Shown: positions 51,606-64,000 of the stretch, piece after piece
Layout: each line of letters starts with the position of its first letter
Numbering within the stretch: position 1 is the first letter of the stretch
Origin: Patiria miniata
Lineage: Eukaryota; Echinodermata; Asteroidea; Valvatida; Asterinidae
Assembly: GCF_015706575.1 (NCBI RefSeq)
Contig: NW_024037076.1
Span: 6,482,777-6,546,776 of the forward strand
Direction: 5' to 3'
DNA: 64,000 bases
The notes under the pieces: model-generated
Database searches by the model: none
Told to the model about the DNA's origin: nothing
The model's input: only the letters and a program-made list of their open reading frames with translations
Program-made: the position numbers and the translations under genes

Positions 51606-52599
51606 AGAAGACCTGACAACCACTCTAGCACTCCTACCATTTTCGCTTTGGCTGATTTGATCGGCTCAGGGCACTGCTAGGGTTAAAGAGTACCTAGTAC
51701 TTCCATCCAGATAACTTAGTAGCTTTTTTATCTCCAACAAAGTTGGCTTTTTGTTTGACTTTATTGTTCCTGTAGACTTAAACTTTGTTCCTTTATTGAT
51801 TTCTTGAGTTACACGTACAATTGTACTGAGTCTTTTGAGTTCAGTTTTAATATACAAATGTTCTACTGTATTCATGTGGCGTTTTTGCTGTATTCTTCTC
51901 TGCACAAAGTGTAATCAAAGAGCATAAAACAGTTGTTTTGTTTGAGTTACTGTTGTACTTATCAGACACATTCATACAATACAGGCATGCAACTGTAAAT
52001 TCACACACACAAAAGAGGAAATTCCAAAATTCAGAAGACTTTTCACAGTGATTTTCTTTTTCGAATGGCTGAAACGAGAGCTTAGCCGATCCGTAGAAAA
52101 GTTGCATGCCTGACAGTATGTCAGGAAATATTTGGCCAGTGGGGAGAAAGCCCCGCCCCCTATTTTTAGAACACTTACGTATCATTGAAAATAGTACTGT
52201 TTTGTAAATTTGTGTGTTTTTTGTTTATTTAAATTCCTGTTATTTGAAAAAAAGTGTATTTTTTAATTAAGTATAGACAGTATTTGAGATGTATTTTTTT
52301 ATTCACTGTTTTTTAGTTCACTATATTAGTTTGCGCCAGGGTTGTTGGTAATGATGTTTTTCCCTATCTGCATTGCAGTTTGGTTCTTTTCTGCAAAGTC
52401 AGCTGGGTCTTACAAATTCTGCTCTTTTTGATGTGTTTTGCTTTTCATGCTTGTAGCTTAGAGAGGAATGGGTTCAAGATACCACATATTGTTGAAAGTT
52501 TGGCTTAATTGGCAAGTTTGGCTTAATTGCAAGCTTCAGCCATTTGAATCATTTTTGATATTGACAGGTTAGCAACCCACATAGGAATTATGTAAGTGT

Positions 52600-52910
52600 C
52601 TTTGTATGGGGTCCAATCGTAAGACGTGTAAGTACCACCTGACCATCCGGCTTTTCCCATGATCGGCCACCATTGCTGTAGGCAAGCGTTTGGTTAGCAA
52701 CTGAGTTGTGCATTGTAAACTAGACGTAAAATAACCACAAATTCTTTATCAAATGGTCACTACCTGTGCTGTGTGTGGTTTTGCCATCTATCACCGCTAT
52801 AAAGGCTTGCCTACTACCTACTGCACCCTGCTCTATATTATCTCTGCTGCTACATTGGCAATGCTGATGTAGGCCGGGTCACGTGGGTCAGTGACGGAGC
52901 CCTATTGCAA
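52600..52910 (+). repeat. Dispersed repeat, intact copy
   Basis: Shares GACCATCCGG, GGCCACCATTG, TTTGGTTAGCAAC, TTTATCAAATGG and CACGTGGGTCAGTGAC with the copy at 58560-59390, where the last block is about 540 bp farther away. Confidence 0.7.
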
Positions 52911-55807
52911 GTGCAGCTGGGCTTTTTGTACCCATATGATGTGCTAAGTGAGATTGTTATACCGTATGCTTGGATACTGTCTTTGCACAATGAGAACTGC
53001 AACGTCACACGCTCAGTCTCATGTCTGGCAGGACATCAAAACCTTCAGTTATCAAAGGTTACATCACAGTGATTTAATTGCGCCCCTTGGGTGTTAAAAA
53101 CGTCATATCCCAAATCACAGCATTCAACAATTGTTAAATAGAGGTAATTCAAAGATGCAATGACAAAGAGAGGCATAGACAGGCCAAATCCACTGCTTTG
53201 TTTAGATCTTTTGTGTTGAGACTCACTCTATTGTTTTGTTTCGACAGTATTACCTGAGGACGAGTAGAGCACAGTACTGTACTTAAATTGTTGAAAAGAC
53301 CATGTTTTGAAAGGAAACCATTGTATCTCATTAGAGATTATTACGTTTGTCTGCCAACTGGTAATGAGTGCATGGTTGTGATTGGTCCTTGCAGTCAGAT
53401 ATTGGCCAATTGCAGACTCTCTTTAATGCTTCACTTGTGCACAGTGCCATCACATGCAAAAGTACGCATGAAGTCGCATTATGTTTGGAGTGTTAGCGCA
53501 AAAGTTTATTACATGTATATGCCTGTCCGAGCATACTTGACTACAAGATGTTGAAATTCAGCAAATGTAAACACATGAAAAGCCACTTACTATAAGCAGC
53601 ACAATTCATTGGGGGGGGGGGGAGTGTACAGATACAGCATTGTTTGAGGGAAGAATAACTGCCAGATGCAGACTAACTGGTCCCCTGACCCAGTTTTCCG
53701 CTTTTAAAGCCATCAGTTTGGCTTGTCTTGCTTGGTACATCAACATGAAATTGGTGCTGGTGCCTAGTGCAGAGTAGGGCCTACGGAGCACTGGTGCCTA
53801 GGGCCTATGGAAGACTTAATCCGGCCCTGCTGGTCCCAATGGGTTGGCTGTCAAAAGCTATGTTGAATTTTCAGCTTACTATGGGAGGGCTTTTGACCAA
53901 GTTAGATACTGTTAGAAATATGACATTATTACTCTATTATATTTATAATCCAAATGCACTGCTTTCATTTGTCAATGTTCCAAATTAGCCCCTTGACTGC
54001 AAGCTATGCAACAACAGCAATCACAGGTCAGGTACTCGGTGGTGCCATACTAAAACCTTCACCACAGACAAAATACAGTAAACTTACTGTGGGTGGCTAT
54101 CGTAAGCATTCCATATGCATCAGACGAGGTATTTCAATATGTTGTCGACCTTAAATCACTTGATCAAGCCAAATGGGGTGTAATAAAAACAAATCATACG
54201 CACACAACATGCTTTATGTGGGGGAAGTAGTGCTAAATTACTGGTCCCTGTGTGCTTGCGGAGTTCTTTAATAATCCCCCTCAAACTATATATGTTGTAT
54301 TTGTACATTCCCGCTAACAGCAACTGCTTTTAACACGTGTGGAACAGCTGTAGATTGTATTCAACATGGCTATGTATTCCTTTAGGACACACAACTCGGG
54401 TATTTATTAATAAGGTTTGTTTAAATATTTACTTCTTTATCTGAAGATTAAGTTAAAATGTTATCCAAGGTATCATGCCAAAAGCTAATGATTCTGTATG
54501 ACTGTGATTTGTATAATTTATTTATGTTCTAAAATATATATATTGATAATGTTGCAAATCAATAAAACATCTGAAACCATCTGAAAACATTAAAGTGATA
54601 TTTGTTTCAAGGTTGTGCATTGAATGGAAGGAAAAGCAGCAATGAACATGCGTGGCATTTGTATGTTATAGCTTTGGCTGAACTTGTGCAGAAAAATGTT
54701 TGTATCAACCTGGCATGTCTCATACTGCTATCTTTATTCAACTGGTCGTCTGCCACAATGGACTAGTTTCGCCCCACCTATCTTTGGCTTGTGTACATTT
54801 CTCACAGTACTCGTGACCAAATGTTGTGATGTAATTGGTCACTGTGCAGTATGAATGACAGAGATAACACCAATACTTGATATGTGTAATGTGTTTACTG
54901 ATGACGTTCTGGGCCTGACAGAAATAGATCTGTTATGTCCCAATTAGACCATAGAATGGCCCAACTAAAGGCCTGGAGTGAGCATAGTTTTCATGCAAAA
55001 ATTCATCAAAAACGTGTCTATCTACCATTTAATCAGATCCATTTCGCAAATGCAAAATAGTCAACTAAATACAAGCTAGTTTCTCTGGCACTTTGCAGCA
55101 TTTGAGAGAGTGACCGATGTATACGTATGTCATGGTTCATAAATGCTTGCCTTCTAATGCTTTTAAAAGCCAGATTCTTCTAGTGCCATGCTTTTAAAAG
55201 CATGGAGTACCATTGACCAAGTTGGTCTGGTATGGTCCCAGCCTTAAGTTGGGATGGTTCCAGCCTTAAGCTGGGATGGTCCTAAGCTTAAGTTTTGACC
55301 GATGGATCCATTGGCATAAACCTTGTGATCCAACTACCACATGGTTTATGGTCAGTGCACCCCTAAGCAGTCTCAGGGAGAGAGTTACACAGGACTTACA
55401 CAATGCTGCAATATGCCTGGCGCTCAAGTAAAGACAATACAGATTTATTCACATTCTGAGTCAACTTTGCATTTTGCACCATACACATGCCAACCAGAGA
55501 GTGCATGCCATCTGTCCCACACCTGGACCTGGAGTGGTCACTGAGCACCATCTACTGTTCACACACAGACCACAGCTTCCACTTTTTCTGCAAGTCATTT
55601 TCAACTTTTCAGGACTGCTCAGTCTTCACTCACACAGTCCAAGAGTGCTGGAAGACTGCTGATTTACACTAAAAATGTTGGGAATCACAACACACAGCAA
55701 AGTGGGTAGTTGTATTCCACAGCCACATCAGGCATCAAGCACATCCTATGCCTCCCCAAAGCAACCTCCCTGTTGCTTCCTAAACTGCCCAAAAACAGTG
55801 CTATAAT

Positions 55808-56170
55808 CGAGTACATTTTCATGAGAAGAGTACGAGTATCCATGAGTATGAGTATGAATATGAGTACTTTGTCATGAGTACGAGTACCAAACAATGTACT
55901 AGAGTACAAGTATACTTTTCACGAGTAGGATCAAATTTCAATGGGTACACTTGTTCTCAAATGCAGAAGCTTCCCATATAATAGAAAATTGATATTTTTT
56001 TCCTGCATGTACCTCTTAAAACATTTTTTTAATTCTTGCAGGAGAACTGTAAGAGTACAAGCGCAAGTACTTTGTCATGAGTACCAGTACAGGTAATTTC
56101 TTCATGCAACTTCAAGTACATTTTCATGAGTATGAGTACGAGGACCAAAAACTGTACGAGTACAAGTACA
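55808..56170 (+). repeat. Degenerate GAGTAC/GAGTATGAGTAC repeat block
   Basis: Imperfect GAGTA(C/T)GAGTA units form two similar ~110-bp blocks (about 55808-55920 and 56050-56170), both containing ACTTTGTCATGAGTAC and ACATTTTCATGAG. Confidence 0.7.
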
Positions 56171-56600
56171 ACACTTCCCCAAAATATAGACCTAATTTTG
56201 TGATGTCCCATTTTGAAGTGCATGTAACCCATGCCTGTAGACTACATGCATACATGTGTATTTCTTTTCACTTTCTAAGCTGCCACTTGAGTTGATTTGA
56301 TCAGTAAGGTGCAGTCATTGTGACACCATGAGAATTAGGTCTACACTGCACCATACTGCCTCAGCATTGTGTGGTGTTAAGAATTCATCAAGACGTGAAT
56401 ACAGCATTATACAAGTGCTGATAAGTTAATAAAATCAACAACAAAAATTAGAACTCAGAGGTGACCAGCAGCCTTGGGTTGGGCAGCGGGTATGATCCAA
56501 CATACAGCCCAGCCACTACAGCTTCACAGCTTGATGTTCCAATTTGATAGTTTGCAAATGGTTGAATTTTGGAGTTTTGAGGTCGTACGATGAATTAATG

Positions 56601-59600
56601 TCATCTGTCGTTGCTGAATGGCCTGATGCCGATTTCACTGCAGAGTTCCGTCATGGGCTGTTCCCATCGCTTCTCAAAGTAGACATTGAGTAGAAGCTTG
56701 GCCTTAGGTGCTGTCTGGACCACCCAAGGGATGTACACGTTCACCAACTTGCCAATGTTCCTGAAATGTTGCACACAAAAAAGAAGAAAATGAAAAATGT
56801 AGCAATCATTCAGAAAAGCAAAGAACCATTACAAAAGACTACGAAACAAATGCAGCGGGGTAACTGAGCTATCCAGCCCTACATTGGTATAGTCTACCAC
56901 GTTGTTCATGGGGCAATAGTCAGAAGCCATAAACTTGTTAACGTGCCTTGCAGCCAGGGATCACAACCAATGTCATGAACAAACTCTATTCCAAAACTCA
57001 TTCATTAATCTATATTTCAGGTTCAGCTAAAACGATTTCAAGTAAGAGTTATTTTTTTTTACTTTCATACAGTTCAGAAACAAAGACATTTGCACAAAAT
57101 ACGACTGATAGGCTTCTTTTAACTGGTCTAGTAGATCCACACAGAATTACTTTAATTCTTAGTAGAGCAAGCTTTGAAGGGTTTTGAATTGTTGGAAGAT
57201 TCAAAAACTAAATAGTCGAGAATCCTCTACCTTCTTTTGACGCGCAGAGGTCCAAAGAGAGCACCCAGGGTAGTCATGGGCAGGCCCGTGTTGATCATCT
57301 CAAACCACTTGACAGTCACTTCACCCAGCATGGTGGCAGGCATGCCTAGTAGGGCGTGGTTGAAGTCATGTATTTCCCGATAGCGTTGCATGACGTAGGC
57401 CAGATCAGGGTCGTCGACGAAATGCACCGGAGTGCGGGTGTCTGACGTGATTCTCTGCAGGTACAGGGAGTGTTCATGACTCGATTACAATACAGGTATC
57501 AGTGGTACACTGGAGGGGGGCAATAGAAATTCAACACGGGACAGCCCATTCCTGACAACACCCCCCCCCCCACCCCCAAAAAAGACAGAGGACTCAAAAT
57601 AATATCCCCTTCCTCACAAATCAGGAAAACAATGCACAAGGTGCAATTGGGATGTTACGCCCCAACTATGGCACCGTCCTAACAATAATTAGGATGATCA
57701 CTATTGCAGTTAGGATCGTCCCAACTATAGTTAGGAATTCCCCAACTATTGATGAGACTGTTCCAACAATACTCAGGACTGTCCCAACAATAGTTGGCAC
57801 CATTGCCATAGTTGGCACGTAACAAGCATATGCCTACCAGAGGCTACTTTTCAACTTCACACTCAACTACCTGCTCATAAAAAATATGTGCCTCGTTATT
57901 TATGTACATTGCCACACAACTGCAAATGCATCCAAGAGCCTCCATTGACATTCACAGGGAAAAAACTCCAAATATAAGTGTTTGTGGCCAAAAACAATAA
58001 AAAGGTTTCCGACACCTTGTCACTTAATGCAACATGAATATCATTTGGCAATTTCAACAAATGAATGCAACCATTTTCCCATATTTACGATGTCATTTAA
58101 ACAAGTTTATGCCACATTATCTCTTTCAATCTCTCAAAAAACATGCAGTTTTCTGATAAATCAGGCTGCATTTTGGGCCCACTTCAAAAAAATTGTGGTG
58201 AAAAAATAGTGATCGATTTTGGCCCGTAAATGAGTTATGCACGGTTCAGTGACGTTCATAAATTAGGACTGCACTCGATGTGTTTAACGCGCGACGCAAT
58301 GCTTAAAATTTGTTCGTTCCCTTTTTGCAGAATCAATCCTTTCAAACACAAGATTTTGACGTCGTGATAGAGCAAGAACTTATATTAAATGTACGTCGTC
58401 CCTATACAACACAAGATACATTTTTTTAGTGAAAAAACGAGACTTCCAGTATCCATATGGTACAGGCATCGCGCAGTCTTGAAAAAACAAATGTTCGTAC
58501 GTGACGTGACGTGCAAGAGATAACGCGAGCGCACATGGCATGCTAGCTGTATGGTACCATGTGACCATCCGGTTTCCATGTGATTGGCCACCATTGCAGT
58601 AGGCCAAGCATTTGGTTAGCAACCGCGTTGTAGGGCTTATTTCCACGTAAATTAACCGCAACTTTTTTATCAAATGGCATATTGTGGTCTTTACCTAATT
58701 CCGTGCCCGGTTGTCATAATCATGCCGACCCAACGTTGGGTGTTAGCTCTGCGTTTATCTCACAGTTTTTAGCCATCCATCAAGGCTTGGCTTCTACCTA
58801 CTGATCAGTGTGTAGTGCATTCTTTCTTTTGGTGTACAAATGGCCCAAGCATGCGGCCCGGTGGTTATTAATAAAGACGTGGCTCAGGTATTAGTGTACA
58901 GAAGACTGCCCTATTCTCCGTAACTCCTGGAGTGGAACGCGGATATGAAAGGGTTAAGCGTGGGCCCCACCACCTCACTCCGCACCGTGCTCTGAGACAG
59001 CGTGGAAGTCATCTACACCAGAACAGTGCTACGTTCTTCTAGCTTCTATTTTATGCTTTACGGCTGCGTGGGCTCTGAAACTGGCTCGGTAGCATTTGCC
59101 CCTCACAGCAGATGAGTCTACGTAGCCAGTACTACATTTTGTAATAATTAGTATAGACTCAGCAGTCTGCGAGCAACTTTTCATTGCAGGCAGTTTCATA
59201 ATTACAACTCCGCAGATGCGAGTTATTAACTTGGTAAGCTTATTTATAAAATACTTTAATCACTAAAACTATAAAACTGTAGTCTATATGATCTTTGCCT
59301 GATCTACTACGAGGGTGACTCTAACTTTCCGGTACCCAGATGTAGGCCAGCAGGACACGTGGGTCAGTGACAGAACCCTATATTGAATTGCTCGTATTCC
59401 TGAACACTTACATTTCTCTTCATGAAATCTACATACTCCCTTCCCAGTGTTCCTAAGGGTAGACTAGCCAACCAGTCCATGTCCACAGTTCTTGTGTTAA
59501 TTCTCGGTCTCTCGCTGACAGATGGAAAAAGAAACAATTTCATTTATTATTTTAATTTGAGAAAAATTGAAGCATGCACTGATGGGAAAACATCAAATTT

Positions 59601-60615
59601 AAGGTGTAATTTTTTGCACAAACATTATTCTCACATGTTGGTACCAAGTCAGACTATGAGATTATTTAACACAATATGAGCAAAAGTTTCTTTTGTTTGA
59701 AGAGGTTTGTTTGGGGAATGAGGGAAGAACAGTACAGTAGATATTTTAGGTTTAAGCAACCTTTAAAATCGTTCCTAAATGGAATCTTGGCTATATTCAC
59801 AGTACAATAAGGACTTCACCAGACCCAGTCTTTGTTCATCAGTAATTACACTAACTAGCGATTGTCCTATTCATCCCACCGCCAACTCACTCAAGTATCT
59901 GCGTTCCCTCTGAGTCAGCCAACATCTTATCTTGAAGCCTCTGCAGTGCATAGTGTCCAGTCACCTCACCTAGTGATGCAATCATATCTGTGAAAGTGCA
60001 CAATATGAATCTGTGAATCCAATACAAACCATTTTCAATATTGCCTTGCAACTGTAAACTCAAATCACTTGAAAATAATCATAAATTGTTAAGATAGTAT
60101 TTGATTTTTCTTAGATGAACAAAACAAAGTAAAGTTGATACATTATATTATTAGATGATGGTTAACAAAGTGCCATCAATAAATTATTATTGAAATCAAA
60201 ATCACAAGCCATAAAGTATCAAGGATGAACAATGAACAAAGGGAATGTCTTTGTCACAGTCTAGTTGAATAACTTGGCCTTGATACTGGATGACTTGTGA
60301 TACTTGTGAGCGATTATTTGTTATAACAACTTTGTAAATTAACACCACTTATTCCACCCATCATTAACTACTGAACATTCAATAACTTTGATAATGATAA
60401 CATAAACATCATCACGCATTACGACAACCAGATAAGAACTGGGGGGAAGTGGGAGAGAAAGTTACCATCGCGATACGGGTCATAGAGTGACATGAAAGCT
60501 GAGCCAACTGCAAGTAGTCCCTTCTGTAGTACAGTGGTTGGGATATGCTCATCATATAAACACTGTTTGTCATCACTGGGATGAGCACCATACTGACTGG
60601 CTACTTGGTCTTCAT
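56601..60615 (-). CDS. COQ4: Ubiquinone biosynthesis protein COQ4 (five exons; 5' exon not found)
   Basis: Exons in transcript order: 60615-60466, 59987-59891, 59514-59412, 57454-57231, 56760-56601 (TGA stop). All introns are GT-AG with compatible phases, giving about 244 codons. COQ4 is a mitochondrial matrix-side protein needed for coenzyme Q assembly. The family's metal-binding signature HDxxH-x(11)-E is intact in the fourth exon ([11 protein letters not shown] then GEV). Other family landmarks are [35 protein letters not shown] and IPWVVQ. The first coding exon, which should carry the initiator Met and mitochondrial targeting peptide, must end in phase 1; none was found up to 64000. An in-frame ATG at 60664 lies in the acceptor pyrimidine tract and gives no targeting-like sequence, so it was not used. 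Confidence 0.92.
57653..57824. mobile_element. Small palindromic element
   Basis: Ends TGTTACG...CCAACTATGGCA and TGCCATAGTTGG...CGTAACA are inverted. The interior consists of repeated CCAACTAT/TAGTTAGGA modules in both directions. Located in a COQ4 intron, about 200 bp upstream (in transcript order) of exon 57454-57231. Confidence 0.7.
58560..59390 (+). repeat. Dispersed repeat, interrupted copy
   Basis: The first part (58560-58805) matches 52620-52830 and the last part (about 59338-59390, GATGTAGGCCAGCAGGACAC and following) matches 52867-52910. The intervening ~530 bp have no counterpart in the other copy and are likely an insertion. Located in COQ4 intron between exons 59514-59412 and 57454-57231. 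Confidence 0.65.
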
Positions 60616-61570
60616 CTGATAAGAAATGAAATGTAATATCATCATTTAATTTACTACTTTTCATTGATGCATTGCAATTTATGCGAAGGTTTATCTTAAA
60701 AACATCTTTAAAATAAGCTAATGCAGGTTGTAAGTTCGATTTATTATATGTGAGTCATATTTTTATAAAACACAAATTACGATGTATTTTGATTAAAACA
60801 ATGTAAAGTCATCAACTATGATACACCAAGTACACTAGAATGTGAGGTGTCCTACAATTAGGCCAAGTACAAAAAATGAGTAGTTTTTCGTCCGGCCTTT
60901 TTGAAAAAATGAAGGAAGCGGATTTTTAAAAAGATGGCCGATGGATTCATCAATTTTTTCTCGACTACTTTGCTGATTCAAAATTGTGTCCAAAGGAGCT
61001 GTTACCCTTTCTACACAGCTACAATTTTGTTGGAAACAGATAAAAAAACAAAACGTTGGCAATATATACATGCGCAAAATATGTTGAATTAAAAAAAAAA
61101 AGGAGGCGGTCAGGAAAAAAGGAAGCGGGCAGGGACGATAAACTGGTTAAATTTTTTTACTTGGCGTTGTTAAAACAAAGTACAAAAATCTATGGCCGGG
61201 TACTTCTACAACCAGAAGGCGAAAAAAAAGTTACATCCTGATGCCACTGTTGTCAACTTGTCATCATATATTATCTCAATGAGGGTCAGTCATTTCAAAA
61301 ATGTTGAAAAGACATGAATCTCATGGTCAGACTAAGAAACATTTCCAGTTTTGTTAGAAAATACTTTGGAAATGCACTCAACTGTCCATAGACTTTGTAC
61401 ACAAACAAAGAAGTGGCGTCGGGATACTACATTCTTTCCCTAGCTAGAACTAAGTTCTAGTTCTAGAAGTGTATGGCCGGGGTACTTTCCAACATATACA
61501 TGTAATGTAGGCTACCAAGCACATAGAGCTATTACTTACATGCAGTGGATAATTGGCAGGTACCAGTTTT
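60616..61570. other. Upstream of the first recognised COQ4 exon; nothing recognised
   Basis: AT-rich, with short A runs. A minus-strand frame of 80 codons at 60835-61077 has a weak GTAACA donor, but in phase 0 rather than the phase 1 COQ4 requires, and no targeting-peptide character. No exon is called. Confidence 0.5.
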
Positions 61571-63402
61571 TTTTTTTTTTTTAGTAAATGTTATTTTCAC
61601 GGATTTGTTCATAAATTACGACATATCGGCCAGCCTAGACCCGTGAATGTGGCGTTGTATACAACGCCACACTGTTGTGTATTTTCAAACCTGGCGAAAT
61701 CGATCCGCCATACATAATTTCGTATGCATGTTAAGGACTCACCTTGAAATCTAAATTTGCCTGTCCGCGTGTTCAGGATGTGTCATTTTGACGAAATTTG
61801 CCATCAATTAAGACCCATACGAACGTGTAGAAATTAGATTTTAACCTGACAAGTGACCCTGACAAATGACCCTGCACGAGTACCCAGGGTCATTTGCGTG
61901 CAAAATTATCCGAGCCCTCCGAGCTACCCGTCTGCTTCATGTGGTGCATATGATAGGCGGCGTCTGATTGGCCAATAACGAGACCACGTGATAAACGCAG
62001 CTAATAATTTGGAATCGCACTTATGATCCGGACATCAGAAGTGCCCGGAGCGTCAGTGCGATACCAAATTATCTGCAGCATTTATCACATGGTAAATCAC
62101 ATGGATCAGGAGGAGGTTGCAGGATGTGGAGATCTTGCCAGATTTTACCTCGAATATCGTTCAAATGCCAGATTTGGCGTAAAAGCAGATTTCAACATGT
62201 TCAAGAGAGCTTGATATGTGAATACTTATCACACGGTAAGGCAATGTCCAGTCTTTGTCACGGAAGGACGATTTCGCTTGGTTCGAACATGTACAAGAGC
62301 GTGGCGTAGTTTACTAGCCCCACTAGTGTGGCCGCGGTATGCTGCGCTGAACCTCTGGCCACACACCGTGGTACCGCGCACTACTGAGGACGAAGTTTTC
62401 ATAAATTTTACAGGCACTTTCTTACATATGGTTGTATTCTATGATGTCCCATCTATCACTTCTGGGATGCTTAGGTGTAATGATGTTCTTTTTTTTAGTA
62501 AATGTTATTTTCACGGATTTGTTCATAAATTACGACATATCGGCCAGCCTAGACCCGTGAATGTGGCGTTGTATACAACGCCACACTGTTGTGTATTTTC
62601 AAACCTGGCGAAATCGATCCGCCATACATAATTTCGTATGCATGTTAAGGACTCACCTTGAAATCTAAATTTGCCTGTCCGCGTGTTCAGGATGTGTCAT
62701 TTTGACGAAATTTGCCATCAATTAAGACCCATACGAACGTGTAGAAATTAGATTTTAACCTGACAAGTGACCCTGACAAATGACCCTGCACGAGTACCCA
62801 GGGTCATTTGCGTGCAAAATTATCCGAGCCCTCCGAGCTACCCGTCTGCTTCATGTGGTGCATATGATAGGCGGCGTCTGATTGGCCAATAACGAGACCA
62901 CGTGATAAACGCAGCTAATAATTTGGAATCGCACTTATGATCCGGACATCAGAAGTGCCCGGAGCGTCAGTGCGATACCAAATTATCTGCAGCATTTATC
63001 ACATGGTAAATCACATGGATCAGGAGGAGGTTGCAGGATGTGGAGATCTTGCCAGATTTTACCTCGAATATCGTTCAAATGCCAGATTTGGCGTAAAAGC
63101 AGATTTCAACATGTTCAAGAGAGCTTGATATGTGAATACTTATCACACGGTAAGGCAATGTCCAGTCTTTGTCACGGAAGGACGATTTCGCTTGGTTCGA
63201 ACATGTACAAGAGCGTGGCGTAGTTTACTAGCCCCACTAGTGTGGCCGCGGTATGCTGCGCTGAACCTCTGGCCACACACCGTGGTACCGCGCACTACTG
63301 AGGACGAAGTTTTCATAAATTTTACAGGCACTTTCTTACATATGGTTGTATTCTATGATGTCCCATCTATCACTTCTGGGATGCTTAGGTGTAATGATGT
63401 TC
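61571..63402. repeat. Tandem duplication of a 914-bp unit
   Basis: Unit 1 (61571-62488) and unit 2 (62489-63402) appear identical wherever compared, differing only in the T run at the junction. Each unit holds a 24-bp perfect palindrome (61648-61671 and 62562-62585: TGTGGCGTTGTA and its complement), an AAATGACCCTG/CAGGGTCATTT stem (61864-61895) and a ~110-bp hairpin (61984-62092 and 62898-63006). Short reading frames are repeated in both units but resemble nothing known. Confidence 0.92.
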
Positions 63403-64000
63403 AATTTTCCGAGATATTTTTTAATCTTTCTGGAGCACATATGCACCCGTGAATCATCTGGTGATGGCAGCCATTTTGAATGTGACAAGAGAGATGACCT
63501 CAAGCTGTGACGTCGCGTTTATGCAAATTCTTGTCGAGCGAGGGCGCGAGTTGCAAATGTGACGGCTGTTTCCTGTTCCAATTAAAAATGAAAATAATAC
63601 CCTGCGCATGCACTGCGCGGGCATCGATGTCGATGGCTTGGACGACGCGCGCGACACAGGAAACAGCCGTCGCATTTGCAACTCGCGCCCTCGCTCGACA
63701 AGAGTTTGCATAAACGCGACGTCACAGCCTGAGGTCATCTCTTGTCACATTCAAAATGGCTGCCATCACCAGACGTTTCACGAGTGCATATGGGCTCCAG
63801 AAAGATTCAAGAATATCTCGGAAAATTGAACATCATTACACCCAAGCATCCCAGAAGTGATATTTGGGACATCGTAGAATACAACCATATGTAAGAAATT
63901 CCCTGCAAATTTTATGAAAACGTCCTCAGTAGTGCGCGGACCACGGTGTGTGGCCTTGGGTTCAGCGCAGCATACCGACGGCCACACTAGTGGGGCTAGT
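63227..64000. repeat. Large palindrome running off the window
   Basis: The arm 63227-63576 is matched in reverse complement by 63656-64000 with scattered mismatches. The spacer is 79 bp (63577-63655). The outer part of the left arm is the end of the second 914-bp unit, so the right arm contains an inverted, slightly diverged piece of that unit that continues past 64000. Confidence 0.9.

Larger units (their letters stand above)
49031..56600. other. WDR31-COQ4 convergent spacer
   Basis: Contains the presumed 3' UTRs of both genes, a hAT-like element (50322-51333), dispersed repeats (51465-51605 and about 52600-52910) and a degenerate tandem block (55808-56170). AATAAA occurs on the plus strand near 54561 and, on the minus strand, at about 55443. 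Neither can be assigned as a real polyadenylation signal from sequence alone. No further coding exon is supported. Confidence 0.55.

Noticed and set aside
60419..60664. ATG at 60664 as the COQ4 start
   Set aside because: It lies in the pyrimidine-rich acceptor tract, and the resulting N-terminus has no mitochondrial targeting character.
62023..63452. Repeated frames of 61-137 codons in the 914-bp units
   Set aside because: They are repeated only because the DNA is duplicated, no family resemblance was seen, and several overlap in different frames.

Overview
The window is nuclear DNA from an animal. Its genes are split by GT-AG introns, most of the sequence is non-coding, and many short inverted-repeat transposons, tRNA-derived SINE-like pieces and long G/C or A/T homopolymers fill the introns. 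Frequent ACATGTACATGT-type palindromes and the gene content suggest a marine invertebrate deuterostome (echinoderm, hemichordate or lancelet). The species cannot be fixed from the sequence, and no vertebrate-specific repeats were seen.

Three protein genes can be rebuilt exon by exon. (1) Minus strand, 17135 down to 974: 15 coding exons whose splice phases agree throughout and give a secreted mosaic protein of about 668 residues. Its order is signal peptide, two apolipoprotein-D-like lipocalin domains, a short Cys-rich module, a Pro-rich linker, an antistasin-like module and two thyroglobulin type-1 domains. (2) Plus strand, 19736 to 49030: nine coding exons for a 355-residue WD40 protein recognised as WDR31. 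(3) Minus strand, 60615 down to 56601: five exons covering all of the coenzyme Q protein COQ4 except its N-terminal targeting exon.

The lipocalin gene and WDR31 are divergent, with about 2.6 kb between their start codons. WDR31 and COQ4 are convergent, with 7.6 kb between their stop codons. I see no functional link between the three; the neighbourhood looks like ordinary gene order.

The rest is largely repeats. Several non-autonomous DNA transposons have readable ends: a hAT-type element with an exact 8-bp target duplication (9418-9738), a TA-flanked element with long terminal repeats (34174-34870), a Harbinger-type element flanked by TTA (38627-39007), two pogo/Tigger-like elements (22649-22837 and 42879-43293) and a second hAT-like element (50322-51333). 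A reverse-transcriptase remnant of a CR1/L2-type LINE lies in a WDR31 intron (about 44279-45310). A hairpin-bearing tandem array sits in lipocalin-gene intron 2 (13680-14455).

The last 2.4 kb (61571-64000) holds two apparently identical 914-bp tandem units followed by a large palindrome that runs off the window edge.
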